Shown here piece by piece: positions 1 through 12,049 of a stretch of DNA of 64,000 nt. The notes beneath the pieces were generated by a model, which ran no database searches, was not told where the DNA came from, and saw only the letters and a program-made list of their open reading frames with translations. Within the stretch, counting starts at the first letter, position 1; every line of letters starts with the position of its first letter. Origin of the DNA: Gnetum montanum (taxonomy: Eukaryota; Streptophyta; Gnetopsida; Gnetales; Gnetaceae); contig MNCI01024239.1 in the NCBI GenBank assembly GCA_015680685.1, positions 288,340 through 352,339 of the forward strand, in the 5' to 3' direction. The position numbers were made by a program, and so were the translations under genes.

Positions 1-249
1 TGCTAACAAAGAATCCATCCATGTGATGATGATGCTTTCTTCACCTATGGGGACAAAGTCAACATTAATAGTGTTTTGCAAAAATGAAATTAAGATCATT
101 CCCTAAAGTAGCAAAGTGACAAGGATCCTCTTTTCATAACCATATAGGTAGGATAGTACAAAGTGCATTAGGTGCACATAGATGATGAGGTTGCAACAAA
201 TGTCATCCCATACACCATAGTTGAATGTTTAGCCCTGATAGAACATATG

Positions 250-765
250 CAACATACATGAACATCAGCTCTCAAATTCTTCAATGGATCATGAGTTGCT
301 ATTAAGGGGTCTATCTCCTTGGACTTCGTTGTAAGGGAGTAATTCCCCATAATTGTTAATTTCTTGATGGTAGAGGAAACAATAGGATTCAATCTCATCT
401 TGGGAAGGTGTTGGCTAGCTCAACTAAAAGTTGTATCTTCACATATCCATCAAGAAATTTACCTACCTTATGAGGAAGGTGAAATTATCATCCATGGTGA
501 TAATGTGGTTATCCTAGTAGTTAACAACATAGATATAGAGTAGGGATCTAAAGTGGAGTTTTAGGAAGAAACTCCCAACCACAAAGTTGAGCAACCTAAG
601 GAAATGGAGAAGCTTGAAAATAATAATGATGGGCTAGGAGACATGCTATAGAGAGAGCTCTTCTTTAACATCATTAGTGAAGGGGATGGGGATTACAAGC
701 TTGTGCAAAACATGCCATACATGTCTCCTAATCTCTCAAGGATAAGGAAGCATTTGCATGAGTGA
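250..765 (+). pseudogene. T1 retroviral-type aspartic protease region (Tat-like), decayed
   Basis: Reading through stops on the plus strand gives a segment starting near 275 with KFFNGS, followed by the most diagnostic stretch FNLILGRCWL and then HIHQEIYLPYEEGEIIIHGD. This matches the C-terminal half of the protease domain of Tat-lineage Ty3/gypsy elements, where a DGS motif, a hydrophobic run, LLGRPWIH and a Leu-His-Gln segment occur in that order. The catalytic Asp region lies upstream and is not recognised. In-frame stops are TAG or TAA where Gln would be expected, consistent with C-to-T decay. A glutamate-rich linker follows to about 765. The upstream gag is outside the window or unrecognisable. 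Confidence 0.6.
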
Positions 766-1530
766 TGTATACCCTTGATCCTCCTACTCTATGCATTTGT
801 GACCTTGTAACCATATGTAGCTATAACCTATTAGCCTAGATTTCATTTTGCCTATTTATGTCATTTTGTTTACTTTATGTTAAACTTTCTCTTGCATATA
901 GCCTAAGAGTTTACATTTATTTATATTTTATTTGTTAAAGCCTATTCTTTATTTCTTTTTAGCATGATACAAATGCAAAAACCACATAACAACTTTAAAA
1001 CTAGAAAACCCATAAAAATTTAAAACATAAAATAGACAAAAATGTATTTTCCTTTGTACAATGTGGGTTCACCATGGCCTAAAACTAGCAAGAACGTATG
1101 GCCCACTACAACCTTAAACTGGAAAACATTGCATCGCCCGCCATGGCCTAAAACTAGCAAGCAACCTTTTTAACTTATTTTTGGATTTAGTCTACTATTG
1201 TATTACCTAGTTGTCTCAACCTTTTTATCGCATTATAATGTTATAACCGAGTTAGCCAACATTTCCATGAACAACATTTATAACATAAAGCCATGTTATC
1301 ATAACATGAATAACACCAAAACAATATAGCCAAAACTAAAACTAAAACTCAAAAAAAAAATAAATATTTATAACATAAATAGTTGTGGACACACTGTGTA
1401 GAAAAATGTTCAAACAATAAATAATTAACACAAACCATCTCCAACCAAAATCTTGGCTAACACTAGCCATCAACATTAGTAATAATAACATAATGTGATC
1501 ATCAACAGGAAAAACTAGAACTAGGTAATT
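766..1530. repeat. T1 non-coding AT-rich segment with a 21-bp direct repeat
   Basis: No coding frame is supported here. The first half is T-rich, terminator-like DNA. An exact 21-bp direct repeat beginning CCATGGCCTAAAACTAG occurs at 1072-1092 and 1141-1161. The segment lies between the plus-strand protease and the 3' end of the antisense gene, so transcripts from both sides would converge here. Confidence 0.4.
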
Positions 1531-1713
1531 GGTGATGCTAAGGGGCATCTAGAGGAGGAAGTGATGGATCATCCCCACCCTTGCCACTAGGGCCATCGAT
1601 ATCACTTGGTGATTGAAACATAACAACGTAAAACCAATCAATAATTAACATTAATCCAATAACTCAAGCAAAACCAAAAAAAAATTAAAACAAAATAGTA
1701 CAAACAATCAAAC

Positions 1714-2527
1714 CTATGGGGAATTTGGTTTAACAAATTTTGGGGAAAGATGTGGAAGATTTACTTTCAAGTGATGGAGGGTTTGATCTTCTGCCATGTG
1801 TGCCTAATCCACATCCCCAAGATTAATTCCTATGAGAATGTTCCTCGTGTTGACATCTATCCATGTGGATGGCTCTCGTGACATTGTGATCATAGAAACC
1901 TCATTCGTAGCCATAGAGACCTGAGGAGTAGAAGATTTAGCCATCATGAGAGTGCTTTCAAAAATCTTGTAAGCACTCTTGGCTTGAATCCCCTTGATGA
2001 ATAGCTTCATCTTGCACCATTTAGTAGTCTCATCCTTAAGCCACTTAAGATATGCTTCCTAATCAGCCTTGCATTTTCTTTTGTGGTCTTTTTATGCTTG
2101 GCCCCACTTTAGGACTTAGGCACAATAGTCTTTCTAGTCCTTAGCTTTGCAGAAGATGAGGTCCATATACATCTGCTACTCTACCATCGCCTTGGCAAGG
2201 GAAACCTTGTCATGGATGGCATTCTAATAGTTGGTCCATGTGATCTCTTGATTTTCAAGTTCTTTTTGTTAGCCACTTAGGCCTCCTCAAAGGCCTTATG
2301 ATCTTGACAATTGGTGAGCATCTAGGCTTGCTATTTTTTCTTCTTCTCCAAGGCCATAACATGCACCCATGGGGATTCATTGGACTTTAAAAATTCTCAT
2401 GAAATTGTTGCACATTAAACTACAAGATCAGTGGTAGCTTCATATAACTTTCATGGTACATTTTCAACCTTAGGAGGGAGTTGAGGTAAGGAGTCAATCT
2501 CCATGTCATGGCTAGGGTCCCATGCAA
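1714..2527 (-). pseudogene. Coiled-coil-like C-terminal exon of the T1 antisense gene
   Basis: It starts after a clean acceptor (TCTTCAG) with AWDPSHDMEIDSLPQLPPK. The sequence then becomes rich in Lys, Glu, Gln and Ala (for example LEKKKK and CKAKD), typical of coiled coils. One frameshift lies near 2235. The tail reads MAKSSTPQVSMATNEVSMIT and continues past a TAG to a probable donor at 1714. A globular N-terminal part followed by a charged coil resembles the overall plan of ORF3 in the Athila-like elements of this window, but I see no sequence identity between them. Confidence 0.5.
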
Positions 2528-3206
2528 CTGAAGACATTGCAAATAATATAATCATAAGATATAACCATAAGCACAATATACAACATGAATAGCCTTAAGT
2601 AAAAACTTATAACCAAATATACCTCTAGAAACCAAATCAAACAAATAAAACCATAAAATAAAGTTCTTATTGATCTCAGAAGTAACTTGTTGCAACCAAT
2701 TGATGATGTCCTTAGCCACTCCATGCATAAATTCTATCTTGTTTGGAACCTCTACCCATGGTTTCATGTGAAACATAAGGGTAGAGGCCTCTGCCTATGA
2801 CTTAGGAACTATAAAAAGCATAATAATCATTGAATGGTTGGAATGAGAACTAAAACCATAAACTATAATGAGTAGCACTAAGATGTATGAACACTTGGCT
2901 CCTCCTCCTCTAGGATGATGATGGGAGGTTCCCCTAATAGTGTCTCACCAAACAGGGTGTCTAGGTCATCCAATGCCATGTTGGCCAACCTTCCCTCTTT
3001 ATTCTACTATAGAAGAGCCTCTTCTACACATCTTTGCTCTTTCTTAACTATTACAACTTGGGTTGCCATGTCCTATTTCTTATCTACAAGGATAATAAGC
3101 CAAAGACATGAGAACAACTTAACAACATTACAACCTTATAACCTTAGAACTCAAAACATAGAAAAAACAAAAACATAGCCAAATTTAGTAACGGACCATT
3201 AACCAC

Positions 3207-4248
3207 ATGATGTGTCTTGCCAAACTTCAATGTGAACGTTCTCTTGGAAGGTTGCTTTGTTGCTAATGCTGCTTCTTCCATGGACCATTTCAGCATGGCT
3301 TTAGCTATCTAGTTAGCTTTTGTGTGTAACTCCTTGGTCCTATTAATGTTAGCATGATCAACATGAGGATTGACCCTCATGCTATCAAGGGAATTAAACT
3401 ACCTATCGCTAACTCCCTTAGTGGTTATAGACAACAATTCCTCCATCTTCTATGGTGGGTTTTAGGCTTACATGGTTGGATAAATGTGCTTTATTCAAGG
3501 CCTATAGATTTGGGATAGGTCTTGGCACATCCATTGTCCATCCCTCCTCACCATCAAGAATTCCATGAATATCTTCAAATATGCCATGAAAAATACATAG
3601 TGCATGTGGCATATGGTAAAGAGGTCCTTAAGAAGTTTGAGGATTTCCTCACATAACCTAGTGGCTAAGTGAGTACCCTAGTCAAACAGAGCAGTTTCTC
3701 CTAGGACCCTCATCATGATCCACCCCTAGGAAATGCCAATCATCTTGTTATGTGATAAAAACTTAGGAAAGGCATGAGATCGAAATAAGGGATAAGACTG
3801 CTTTTCTTTTGGCACTTGGAAATCATCCAAGGCCAACCTAGAATGGCCACGATGAGCACTAGACCATGCCTCTACCTCCTCTTGGTGGCTTGCCTCGTTA
3901 ACTATTTTGGTGGAAACCATAATCCGTTTAGTGGGAATACCAAAGAGATCACAGAAGGTAGCCTCATCATTGTGCAAGGTGATTGGTATACCACAAACCT
4001 TGGTGATGAAATTCTTAGCTTCCTTATCAAAGGAGTTAATGACATTCATCATCACAGTAGCAGGAATGGTTGGGGTAGGTGCCATGAAAAGTTTAAACAA
4101 ACTTGCATGAGTAATGCATGCCTGAACATTTCTAGGTGTCTACTTCCTCAACAAATGCTACATTGCTTTCACCTCATCAAATTTTAGGATGAAGATCTTT
4201 TTAGCACATCCTAAAATAGTCAAGGTGACACTGGAAGAGGTGGAAGCC
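3207..4248 (-). pseudogene. Longest exon (about 345 codons) of the T1 antisense gene
   Basis: One frame runs for about 345 codons, interrupted only by TAG, TAA and TGA at plausible Gln or Arg positions. It includes an open stretch of 124 codons (4100-3726). Readable pieces include NVINSFDKEAKNFITKVCG, FLMVRRDGQWMCQDLS and the C-terminal RTFTLKFGKTHHVVN just before the probable donor. The length, the single frame and the flanking splice-like sites argue for a real ancestral coding exon rather than chance. No catalytic motif or named domain is recognised. Confidence 0.6.
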
Positions 4249-5256
4249 CTTACAAGATAACCAAAAATGACTAGTTAGCTAAGGCATGAAGAAATTTTCT
4301 ATAACCAAGATATAATGAGAATAAGAAATCAAAGCCATTAGAACACTTAGAAAAAAAAATAGCCTAGAATTGCATAGCCATAAAAACATTAACTTAGCCA
4401 AAACTGTATTTGTTCTTACCTCTCTTCTTCCTACTAGGTGAGCATTTTGTGGATGTCTCAACGATGGCTTCTAGTTCTGGAAGACATTTCAGGGTCATCC
4501 ACCAACTATGAGCTATTTCAATGGCCACACACCTCTTGATGGCTGGGGCAAAGACTTGAGTGTATTTATGGAAATCATCCTTCGATTTGTCAACCATTAT
4601 ACATACAATTTTAGGGCCCTAGGTAAATACACCCATCATAGTTTGAGCCACCTCCAAGGTTCAGTCATTCTTGACCAAACCTTTGTCACTAACCCTATAC
4701 CTATAAGTTGTGTAGCATTTGGAACATTAGAAACTCACAGTGATAAAGAAAGATAGGTAGAACAATTAAAATTGAAACAAATCATACATCACAACCAAAC
4801 TTATCTAGCCAAATGGTACACTACACTAGGAGGATTTTGGAACAATGTGTGGGACTGGTGTACCACCATTAGCTTATTATTAGTATTATATTGAGAATAC
4901 TTTGGCATGCTCAAGATTTGGGCCAACTTGTAGGTTCAATGGATGTCTCTACTATCATACACCTCTCATTCTATGCATGTCTCAAGGTCATCCGTTATGA
5001 AAATGATGATCATGTTGGATGATTGAGGCAGTAGGATCTCCAATATGATTCTAGTAGTATACTCAGATAAGTATGACCACATGATCACACTAAATTTTTG
5101 GGGGAGGTAGGCAAGGAATTCCCTTGTCCCCAGTTGGAACCATAGGGAACCCTACTCCAAGACCAAATTGGTAGGAGAAGTGTTCAGTTTGGGAAGATTG
5201 AAACAACATAGTATCCTTACAAGCTCCAGCATAATTAGGATGGGCTTAAGGAAAGC

Positions 5257-6616
5257 CTTGTAGAGGAAACAAAATATAAAGTTAGAACCATATCATAGCA
5301 CTTAGAACAAAATTAGCAAAACTAAAAATAGCAACAATCACAACCAAGTATAGCATACAATCATACAACACATAGAATTTGTTAGGAGATTTTTCCAAAT
5401 GTCCTAGTTAGTGGTGAAACTAGCCACCGAAAAAACTCTAGGGTGTTAGTCAAAATCCCTTAGGAGATTCTAGAAAATGCATATTCTTATAGCGTAAAAA
5501 ACCCTTAGACCTCATAGCCAAGACATAAACCATGTTTACATTATCAACCACAAATTAAAACACATTAAAAACATCATGTTAAATGATTCCTTACTGCAAA
5601 AAACCCTTAAAACGTAAAAAAAATGGCCATAGGAAACTCATTGGTAAAAATAGTAAAAAAATTTTAACATTCATGAAACTAGCCTTAAATCCCTTCTAAC
5701 ATCCCATAGTATCACTAGGGGTATGGAACATTGACAAAAAAAAATCATTTAGTATGCTAACGCTGCCCATCTGCAAGGAGTAAAATTGCTAAAGCCTAGA
5801 AACATCAATTCACACATCCTCATGAGAAAATTCATGAAAAATAAAGCAAAACTTCAAATTCAGTGATTCCACCATTGTTGGAATCTTGAAACCACAGGCT
5901 ACACAAATATAACTAGAAAACTTAAAAATTATTAGATATTTTTACAGAAAATGTAGCGACCTTAACATGAACTAGGTTTTCATGACAAACCCCTTTATAC
6001 ATGAGCTTCATAAAAAATTTCTCAAATACTGATTTCAAACCCAATTATAGTGATTCAAATACTATTGGAAACCTTGAATCATGATATAAACATCCATAGC
6101 TAGAAAACATACAGAACCCATGCCATGTTTTCAAAATAAAAAATAAAAAATAAAAAAAATCATGAACTTCTATGAAAAGCTGAAAATGGCATAAAAATAC
6201 AACTAGGTGACATAGCAAAAAAAATCATTACGAATTAATTACGACTCCAAATTGAACAAAAGAACAACCAATAGAAACCTAAAATCTAGTGCTAAAATCA
6301 CAAAACCTTAAATTTGAGCAAATCATAGCCATTTTCTTAATAAAGAATTCACAATTAGGATTTTGGTTTTACCAAAAATAGGAAAAAACACATAAAAATT
6401 GACAAAACCTAATTTGAAAACTGCATAAATCAAAACTCAAATGACCAAGTAACCTTGAAAATGTGTAGAAACCATCAAATTAGGGGTTGACATTTTGTCG
6501 AAATCAAATTTTATTGACTACAATAACCTAGATCTGAAAAAATGCCCTCATCCTAAACTAGGAAAATAGTAGAGAAATAGCTAGAAACATAAGAAAATGG
6601 CTAGAAATGGCCTACC
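5257..6616 (-). other. Long AT-rich first intron of the T1 antisense gene
   Basis: About 1.36 kb of A-rich (plus strand) sequence with no sustained frame. It lies between the putative start exon and the second recognised exon. A small possible extra exon sits near 5446-5393, after a GGTGGCTAG acceptor-like site. Nothing else is recognised. Confidence 0.35.
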
Positions 6617-6949
6617 TTGGGGTGATGTTAGTGAAACCATATCCTATCAGGGGCTATGGGAGGTGAAAAATGTCCCTGGATGCTACATCTACATCCTCCA
6701 AAATTGAATTTTTATTGCTTCCTCCTCTCTTCTTCATGATGTTTGTTATTAACATTGAGGAAACCTTAAAAATCTAATAGATATGAGTTTCAAAGTTACT
6801 TGAAGGGACTCTTGAGGCAACCATGCTAAGAGTTGATGATGCTTGAAGGAAAAAATATCTACTAAGAGCTCTAATCCAAGAGCTATGAGAAGAGAATGAA
6901 TGGTGTGTTTGATGTTTTGCAAAAATTACCATTAAAACTAGATCTAAGC

Positions 6950-9900
6950 CTGGGTACCCCCTTCCATACCCCCATTGCCAAATTTAGGTACTAGAACTCA
7001 TGGTGCATTGATAGTGTAAAGGTAGAAAAGTCTAGCCAATGCTAGGATAGTGGGAGTTATCACCAAGATTTAAAAAATTGAATTTGGATTGGGCCCCACC
7101 ATACACCTCCCATGCCAAGTGGGTTTCAAGCCTTGTAACCTTTTCTACATTGGGGTTTGAACCCCTTGAAGCCCACACGATCATTCTTTAGACTTATCCC
7201 TCCATCACCCATGCTAGGCAACATGGATCCAACATGGATCTTAGCTTGCTCCATCCCATAGCCTTACAAATTTTTCCCCCTTTCCATTTTTAGTGGTTGA
7301 AGTTGACATGTCTAAACTTCAGATCTTGGCAAGGGGTAAAACCTCCATACAACTTGCAACTTTGGGCAATCACACTAGGCAAGGCCTCATCCACATTAGC
7401 CTAGTATTGCCTAGAGGAATGTAACATTAATGCCCACCAAGCCCTGATTTGATCCCAAGGTGGGCCCACATAGCTTGAAACCTTACTAGCCATCCCCAAC
7501 AGCTTCGAAACCCTATCAGACCCAATCAAAAGTGCCTAAAGCCTTACGATCTAGTGGAGAAATGTTGAGGGGGATCCATCCACATTTCCTAGCATGGCTT
7601 CAATGTGGATGGGTAGAGTGTATCCTCAGAAATCTAAAATCAACCATCCATATTGTAGTTTTTGGCCTCAACACCTACCCATAGCCTTTGATAGCCTAGA
7701 ATGAACTAGAAAAAATTTGAATTTTGCATCATATGCCTTCCCCACACTAGAGGAACTTCCCATCCATGCTAGCCAACATGGGTCTAGCATGGGTATCTTA
7801 GGGGTAAACTACAAAGACCTCTTCATTGCCTTAAATGACCTTAAAACTCACTCTGATAGCCCAGACACCTCTCCATGGTCTTTGGTAGTTGATAGTTTTC
7901 AAAATTTGAGTTGATATTCATACCTAAAATCTTGATCATGCTGGGGAACCTCTTACCCATGCTAGCTAGCATGGGTTTAGCATGGGTACCTTGGGGATAA
8001 GCCATAAAACCCCATTTATGATAAAAAATAATGCTAAAACCAACCCTAGTAACCACACAACCCTACTAGAGTCTACCCAAAGCCACCAAACATCCTAATA
8101 TTGATCAAAATTATCAAAAAGCGATCATTCCCCTTCCATCCACACTAGGGCCACTCTATCCAACATGACTCAAGTGGGGATGACTATAAAAGACACCAAG
8201 GAGCCTTCAAATCAATCAAATTTAATGCCAAATTTTGGCCATCAACCCCTGCAATCCCCAAAAGGTTTAAAACCTTGTCAAATCTTAAAAAAATTGCAAA
8301 AATCATGAGTTTCAGTGGAGCCACATTGGGAGGAACCCCATCCATGTTGGGTAGTGTTGCCTAGCATGGATGAATTAGGTATAACCACTGATTGCCAATA
8401 TTGATCTCAAAAGTGACATGTGCAAACCTCCCAAGCTTCTTGGAGTATATGGTAGTTAAAAGTAGCCAAGATCAACCACATTCCATGATCACTCTCATCC
8501 TCATGCTACGAAACCCCCTCATCCATGCTAGCCATCATGGGTCTAGTGTGGGTACCTAGAGGAAAGCCCATGGAAGGCTCATGGATATATCAAAATGACT
8601 CCAAGTTTCACCACACTAACCCTAGGACCTTGCTAGCACCTCTAGAGGCCATTAGACCTAGGAAAACTAGTTTAAAGTGGTAAAAAGCTATTCCCCTTTG
8701 TTCACCCACACTAGGGCAATGTTGGCTAGTGTGGCTTAGCATTGCTCTAGGGGGGATGACTTCTAGAACCTTCCAAAGGCCTTCAAAACTACCAAATTTG
8801 ACCTTAGACCTTGGCTATCAACACTGACAACCATGGGAGCTCGCATGGTTGATTTACTATTAAAATGTCCTAGTATTCAATATCTTAAGGTGTCCATGCT
8901 AAGGGAGGCCTAAGCTATGTTGTGCAACATGGCTCCAAAGTGGGTAAGTTTGCTTACCACTTTTGGCAATACTTTGACACCCCTAGAAGCCAAAAACCTA
9001 GTCCAATAGAGTCTAGAACCTCACAACTTGTAGTTAACAACATTTTTGCCTTGTTTTGATCATCAAAACTCACTAGACCCCCTCATCCATGCTGGAGCAT
9101 TATTGCCTAGTGTGTCTTAGGAGGGTATAACCATGCCCTACCCTAAGTAGCCATCAAACACAACCAGTTTTTACCAAAAACCTTAAATATCATTACTAGT
9201 AATCCCAAAACCTTGAAAACTTGGTTGATTTAGCTTTGAAGCCATGACAAAGCCAAAAAGCAAGAGTACCCACTTTGAGCCATGGTCACTAGTGTGGCCC
9301 TAGAGTGGAAGAGGCTTCCAACTTAATCTTACATGCATAACACCCATTAAATGGCCTCAAAAAGTGGCTAGGAAGCCCACAATTGCAAAACCCTTGATTT
9401 AGCTATGGATTGATGATGTTTGACCTTGTAATAGCCTTTTGGACCTTCCACACTAAGACCCCTCTAATCCATGCTGGCCAGTATAGCTTTTAAGGGGTAT
9501 GACCTTAAGACTTTCTTTTTAACTAGTTTTAACCTCCAAAGTGATCAATCTTGATTGATTTGGCCTTGCGTTGCCTTAGGAGGACCATAGAACCTCAATT
9601 TTAACCCTTTGGATGCCATAAAATCCATTTTTCTTGTTATCCATGTTGGCACCATGCTAACTAGTGTTACTCTAATGTGGATGGTAGATCCAAGCCTCAA
9701 TGGGGATTTTTGAAGTTTGAAATTGATGCCAAAATTGACCTATTTCCTTCACCAGTTCACTATGCTAACCATGGAAGTCATCGGGAGTTAAAAACTACTC
9801 AAAACCAAGTTGGAAAACCACTTGATCATCCCATCCATGCTAGGCGTCACCACACCCATGCTGGCTAGCATGGGTACCTAGAAAATGTTGCTTTTTTAAC

Positions 9901-9960
9901 CTAAAAAGCCTTGAAAGAGCCTTGATAAGTGTCCAAACTCATCTATCACCCTTGTAGCCT
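6950..9960. repeat. Degenerate ~187-bp tandem array with a palindromic core
   Basis: A recurring core resembling CATCCATGCTAGCCAACATG starts at about 7210, 7388, 7576, 7761, 7954, 8136, 8339, 8520, 8703, 8891, 9082, 9267, 9466, 9638 and 9831. The mean spacing is 187 bp (range 172-203), giving about 15-16 units. Between cores, phrases such as 'ccttgaaacc' and 'catcaaaa' recur in diverged form. Several cores are inverted repeats; the best is a perfect 22-bp palindrome with arm ACCCATGCTAG around 7955-7976. The array lies upstream of the antisense gene's first exon and upstream (plus sense) of T1's LTR. Tandem arrays in the 3' untranslated region are known in Tat-lineage elements. Confidence 0.75.
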
Positions 9961-10560
9961 TATAACTTGCCCCCCTAATGTCTAAAATTGACAAAATCTA
10001 ACCCTTTTTAACCAATAATGATCATGTTTTACTAGTATTCCACTTTGATTGATTTTAACTTGTTTCATAGTGCTTTGACTTGTTTTGACCTTGTTATGTA
10101 TTGTTGACCTTCAATACTATTAGTTGACCTTATTTAGTTTCTACATAACTTTACTTTTACCATAGCTACCTTATTTTCCTTGTTATGGCATATGTTGACC
10201 TTTATTTAGCCTTTGATTGATGTTGAGTGATGTAGTTTGACCATATTTAACCATCATTTGACACCATGTAATCCTAACCTACAAAGGTCTTAAATTGGCA
10301 ACATGGTTTTCTAAAACTGGGAAAAAAATGTAACCTTGGTTGACCATGTTTGACCTTATCTTTCATACTTTCATTATGATTCAACTTATTTTGACCTTAT
10401 TTAAACTTTGGTTCACCCTATTTGCCTTAACCCACTTACTATAATGTTAGTTGAAAATGTTTGAACCTTGGTTGGCCTTTGAGTTAATGTAATTTGGCTC
10501 ATTTATGAATTATTACTAATGTATTTTGCACTATTTTTCCATTATTGAATAATTTGATTA
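9961..10560 (+). repeat. Short dispersed TTGACC-rich segment of T1
   Basis: The hexamer TTGACC, usually continued as TTGACCTTRTT or TTGACCATRTT, occurs about ten times in 600 bp with irregular spacing. No reading frame is supported. It follows the 187-bp array directly and may be a further decayed, shorter-period array. Confidence 0.4.
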
Positions 10561-11460
10561 CACAAGTGGCACTTGATATGCTTATGTTATCATGAAAGAT
10601 TGAGTTAGTAGGATGAGGGAGCAAATTCAACTAGCCTTAAAGCCTAAATGGATATTTCTTGTGATCTTGTTAGAGCAAGTTGATCTTATGTACCCAAATA
10701 TTAAGCATGAACCCATTTTACTATGCAACCATAACATCTTGAAGTAGCCTAATGACCATAGACCTTGAAGCCAAAAACATCACAGAGGCTCCCTTAGTTG
10801 AAATTCCCATCGAAATCATGATGGTGAGAAGAAAACACATGAAAACAAGTTCCTCACTAGAACTTGAATCTACTCAAAACAACATGAAACCCTTGCATTA
10901 CAACATTGAAACCCATCACATAGCCATGATTACATCTAACACTCACATGTTTGCTTGTAGTATTGTTTATCATCATGGATAGGTTGCAATGAATGACCAA
11001 TGTTGATGACTTTGATGATCTACAACAAGAGAGCCTGCATGCTCTATCTCTCTCTCTCCTTGTTTGGCATAATGAATGAACTATAGAACTTTGTAAATCT
11101 AATGTACATCGCACATATTTTCCTATGCTATAATGATGGTGATCTATTGTGGCCTAGTTTGCTAGTTGTCTCATGTACCCTTATGTATTATGATGTAACA
11201 ACATGTTTTCTCTATCTTGTTTCTTGTTCTCTTGGAGTTGTGCTTGTAGGATGAAGCCTAGAGTCATTGCAAAGGTACAACTCATCATAGTAGAAAGTCA
11301 CCACGTGACCTCAATGCACAAGATTTGGTGAGTTTGTCTTGCTATGTCAAGAGTTCTTATGCTATTTCCATCTTGGAATCATTTCCTTGAACTCAACCCT
11401 ATAGCCTAATTATAACTTTCCTTATCCTAAAACGTAATGTTGACCAATGTTTGACACTCT
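10561..11460 (+). other. T1 segment with weak coding remnants
   Basis: Nothing firmly recognisable. A 76-codon open stretch at 10752-10982 (starting MTIDLEAKNITEAPLVEIP) and a short pyrimidine run (TCTCTCTCTC) near 11048 are the only structured pieces. The open stretch could be a scrap of an extra ORF or chance. Confidence 0.25.
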
Positions 11461-11503
11461 CACATTGTGGCCATATGAAATCCCTTCATCATGCTCTACC
11501 TTC

Positions 11504-11635
11504 AAGTCCAGTGAATGCAACACATCTCATTCAATGGAAAAACCATTAAGTCCATCGAGTGTAACACATCTCATTGGATGGGAAAACCATTAAGTTTGTT
11601 AGATGTAATGCATTTCATTTAGTAGGAAAACACAA
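11504..11635 (+). repeat. Three tandem 44-bp units
   Basis: Units start at 11504, 11548 and 11592, each beginning AAGT and containing an ACACATCTCATT-like centre and GGAAAACC near the end. The first two are about 80-85% identical by eye and the third is more diverged. The spacing is exactly 44 bp. Confidence 0.7.
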
Positions 11636-11687
11636 TCAAATTGACCTTGGTAAAGAAATCCAATGAAGGTTTCACCATACAAAAAGA

Positions 11688-11900
11688 ATGTGGATGGAAA
11701 CTATCAAGAAGCTAGAATGGCTAATGAACACCAAATGCCTAAACCAGAAGCTCCAAATATGCAAAGGGAGAAGCCTAACAACCAAAGAAACCTTGGAGCA
11801 AGATGTTGGGATTCTCAAATGCATTTGTCAAGTGACCAACACTTCAAAACATGAAGTGAAAAATTCACCAATTGACCAACATGTTAGTGCCATATCGTAG
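11688..11900 (+). pseudogene. Short coiled-coil-like ORF remnant in T1
   Basis: An open stretch of 70 codons starts MWMETIKKLEWLMNTKCLNQ. Leu and Ile are spaced in a heptad-like way and charged residues are frequent. It lies just upstream of the putative PPT and LTR of T1, so it could be the C-terminal scrap of a sense extra ORF. A 63-codon stretch in another frame overlaps it, and I cannot tell which was real. Confidence 0.3.
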
Positions 11901-12035
11901 CCATGATGTCAACTATCAATTGCATTATTAACATTCATGAACATTTTTCTATGATCTTATTACCATTTCCTCATCATAGCATTATCCCATTATCACAAGC
12001 ACTCTTTAAGCATGGTTTGATATGATTAAATTAAG

Positions 12036-12049
12036 TGTGGTGAGGGAAT
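12036..12049 (+). promoter_or_regulatory. Candidate polypurine tract of T1
   Basis: The G/A-rich run GTGGTGAGGGAA directly precedes TGTCGGTG, the probable LTR start. A purine tract next to a TG is what primes plus-strand synthesis in LTR elements. Confidence 0.45.

Larger units (their letters stand above)
1538..6737 (-). pseudogene. Antisense multi-exon gene fossil inside T1, function unrecognised
   Basis: At least eight coding blocks on the minus strand are separated by short AT-rich gaps with splice-like borders. Approximate exons are 6737-6617 (starts MKKRGG, donor AAG|GTAGGC), 5256-4826 (acceptor CTCTACAAG), 4700-4420 (acceptor ACTTATAG, donor GAG|GTAAGA), 4248-3207 (acceptor CTTGTAAG), 3083-2880 (acceptor CCTTGTAG), 2808-2623 (donor GAG|GTATAT), 2527-1714 (acceptor TCTTCAG, donor CATAG|GTTTGA) and 1604-1538 (ends LPPLDAP then stop). 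Introns are about 80-180 nt, except a ~1.36-kb first one. In-frame stops are almost all at positions explicable as former Gln or Arg codons. Reading phase does not agree at every junction, so some borders are approximate or have drifted. I recognise no family. Its position fits the antisense extra ORFs of Tat elements. Confidence 0.6.

Noticed and set aside
3816-4187. 123-codon plus-strand open stretch
   Set aside because: Exact antisense of the longest exon of the T1 minus-strand gene. It has no splice context or homologous frame of its own.
6950-9960. Array as centromeric satellite
   Set aside because: Only about 3 kb, highly diverged and enclosed within T1-like sequence; the period alone is not evidence of a centromere.
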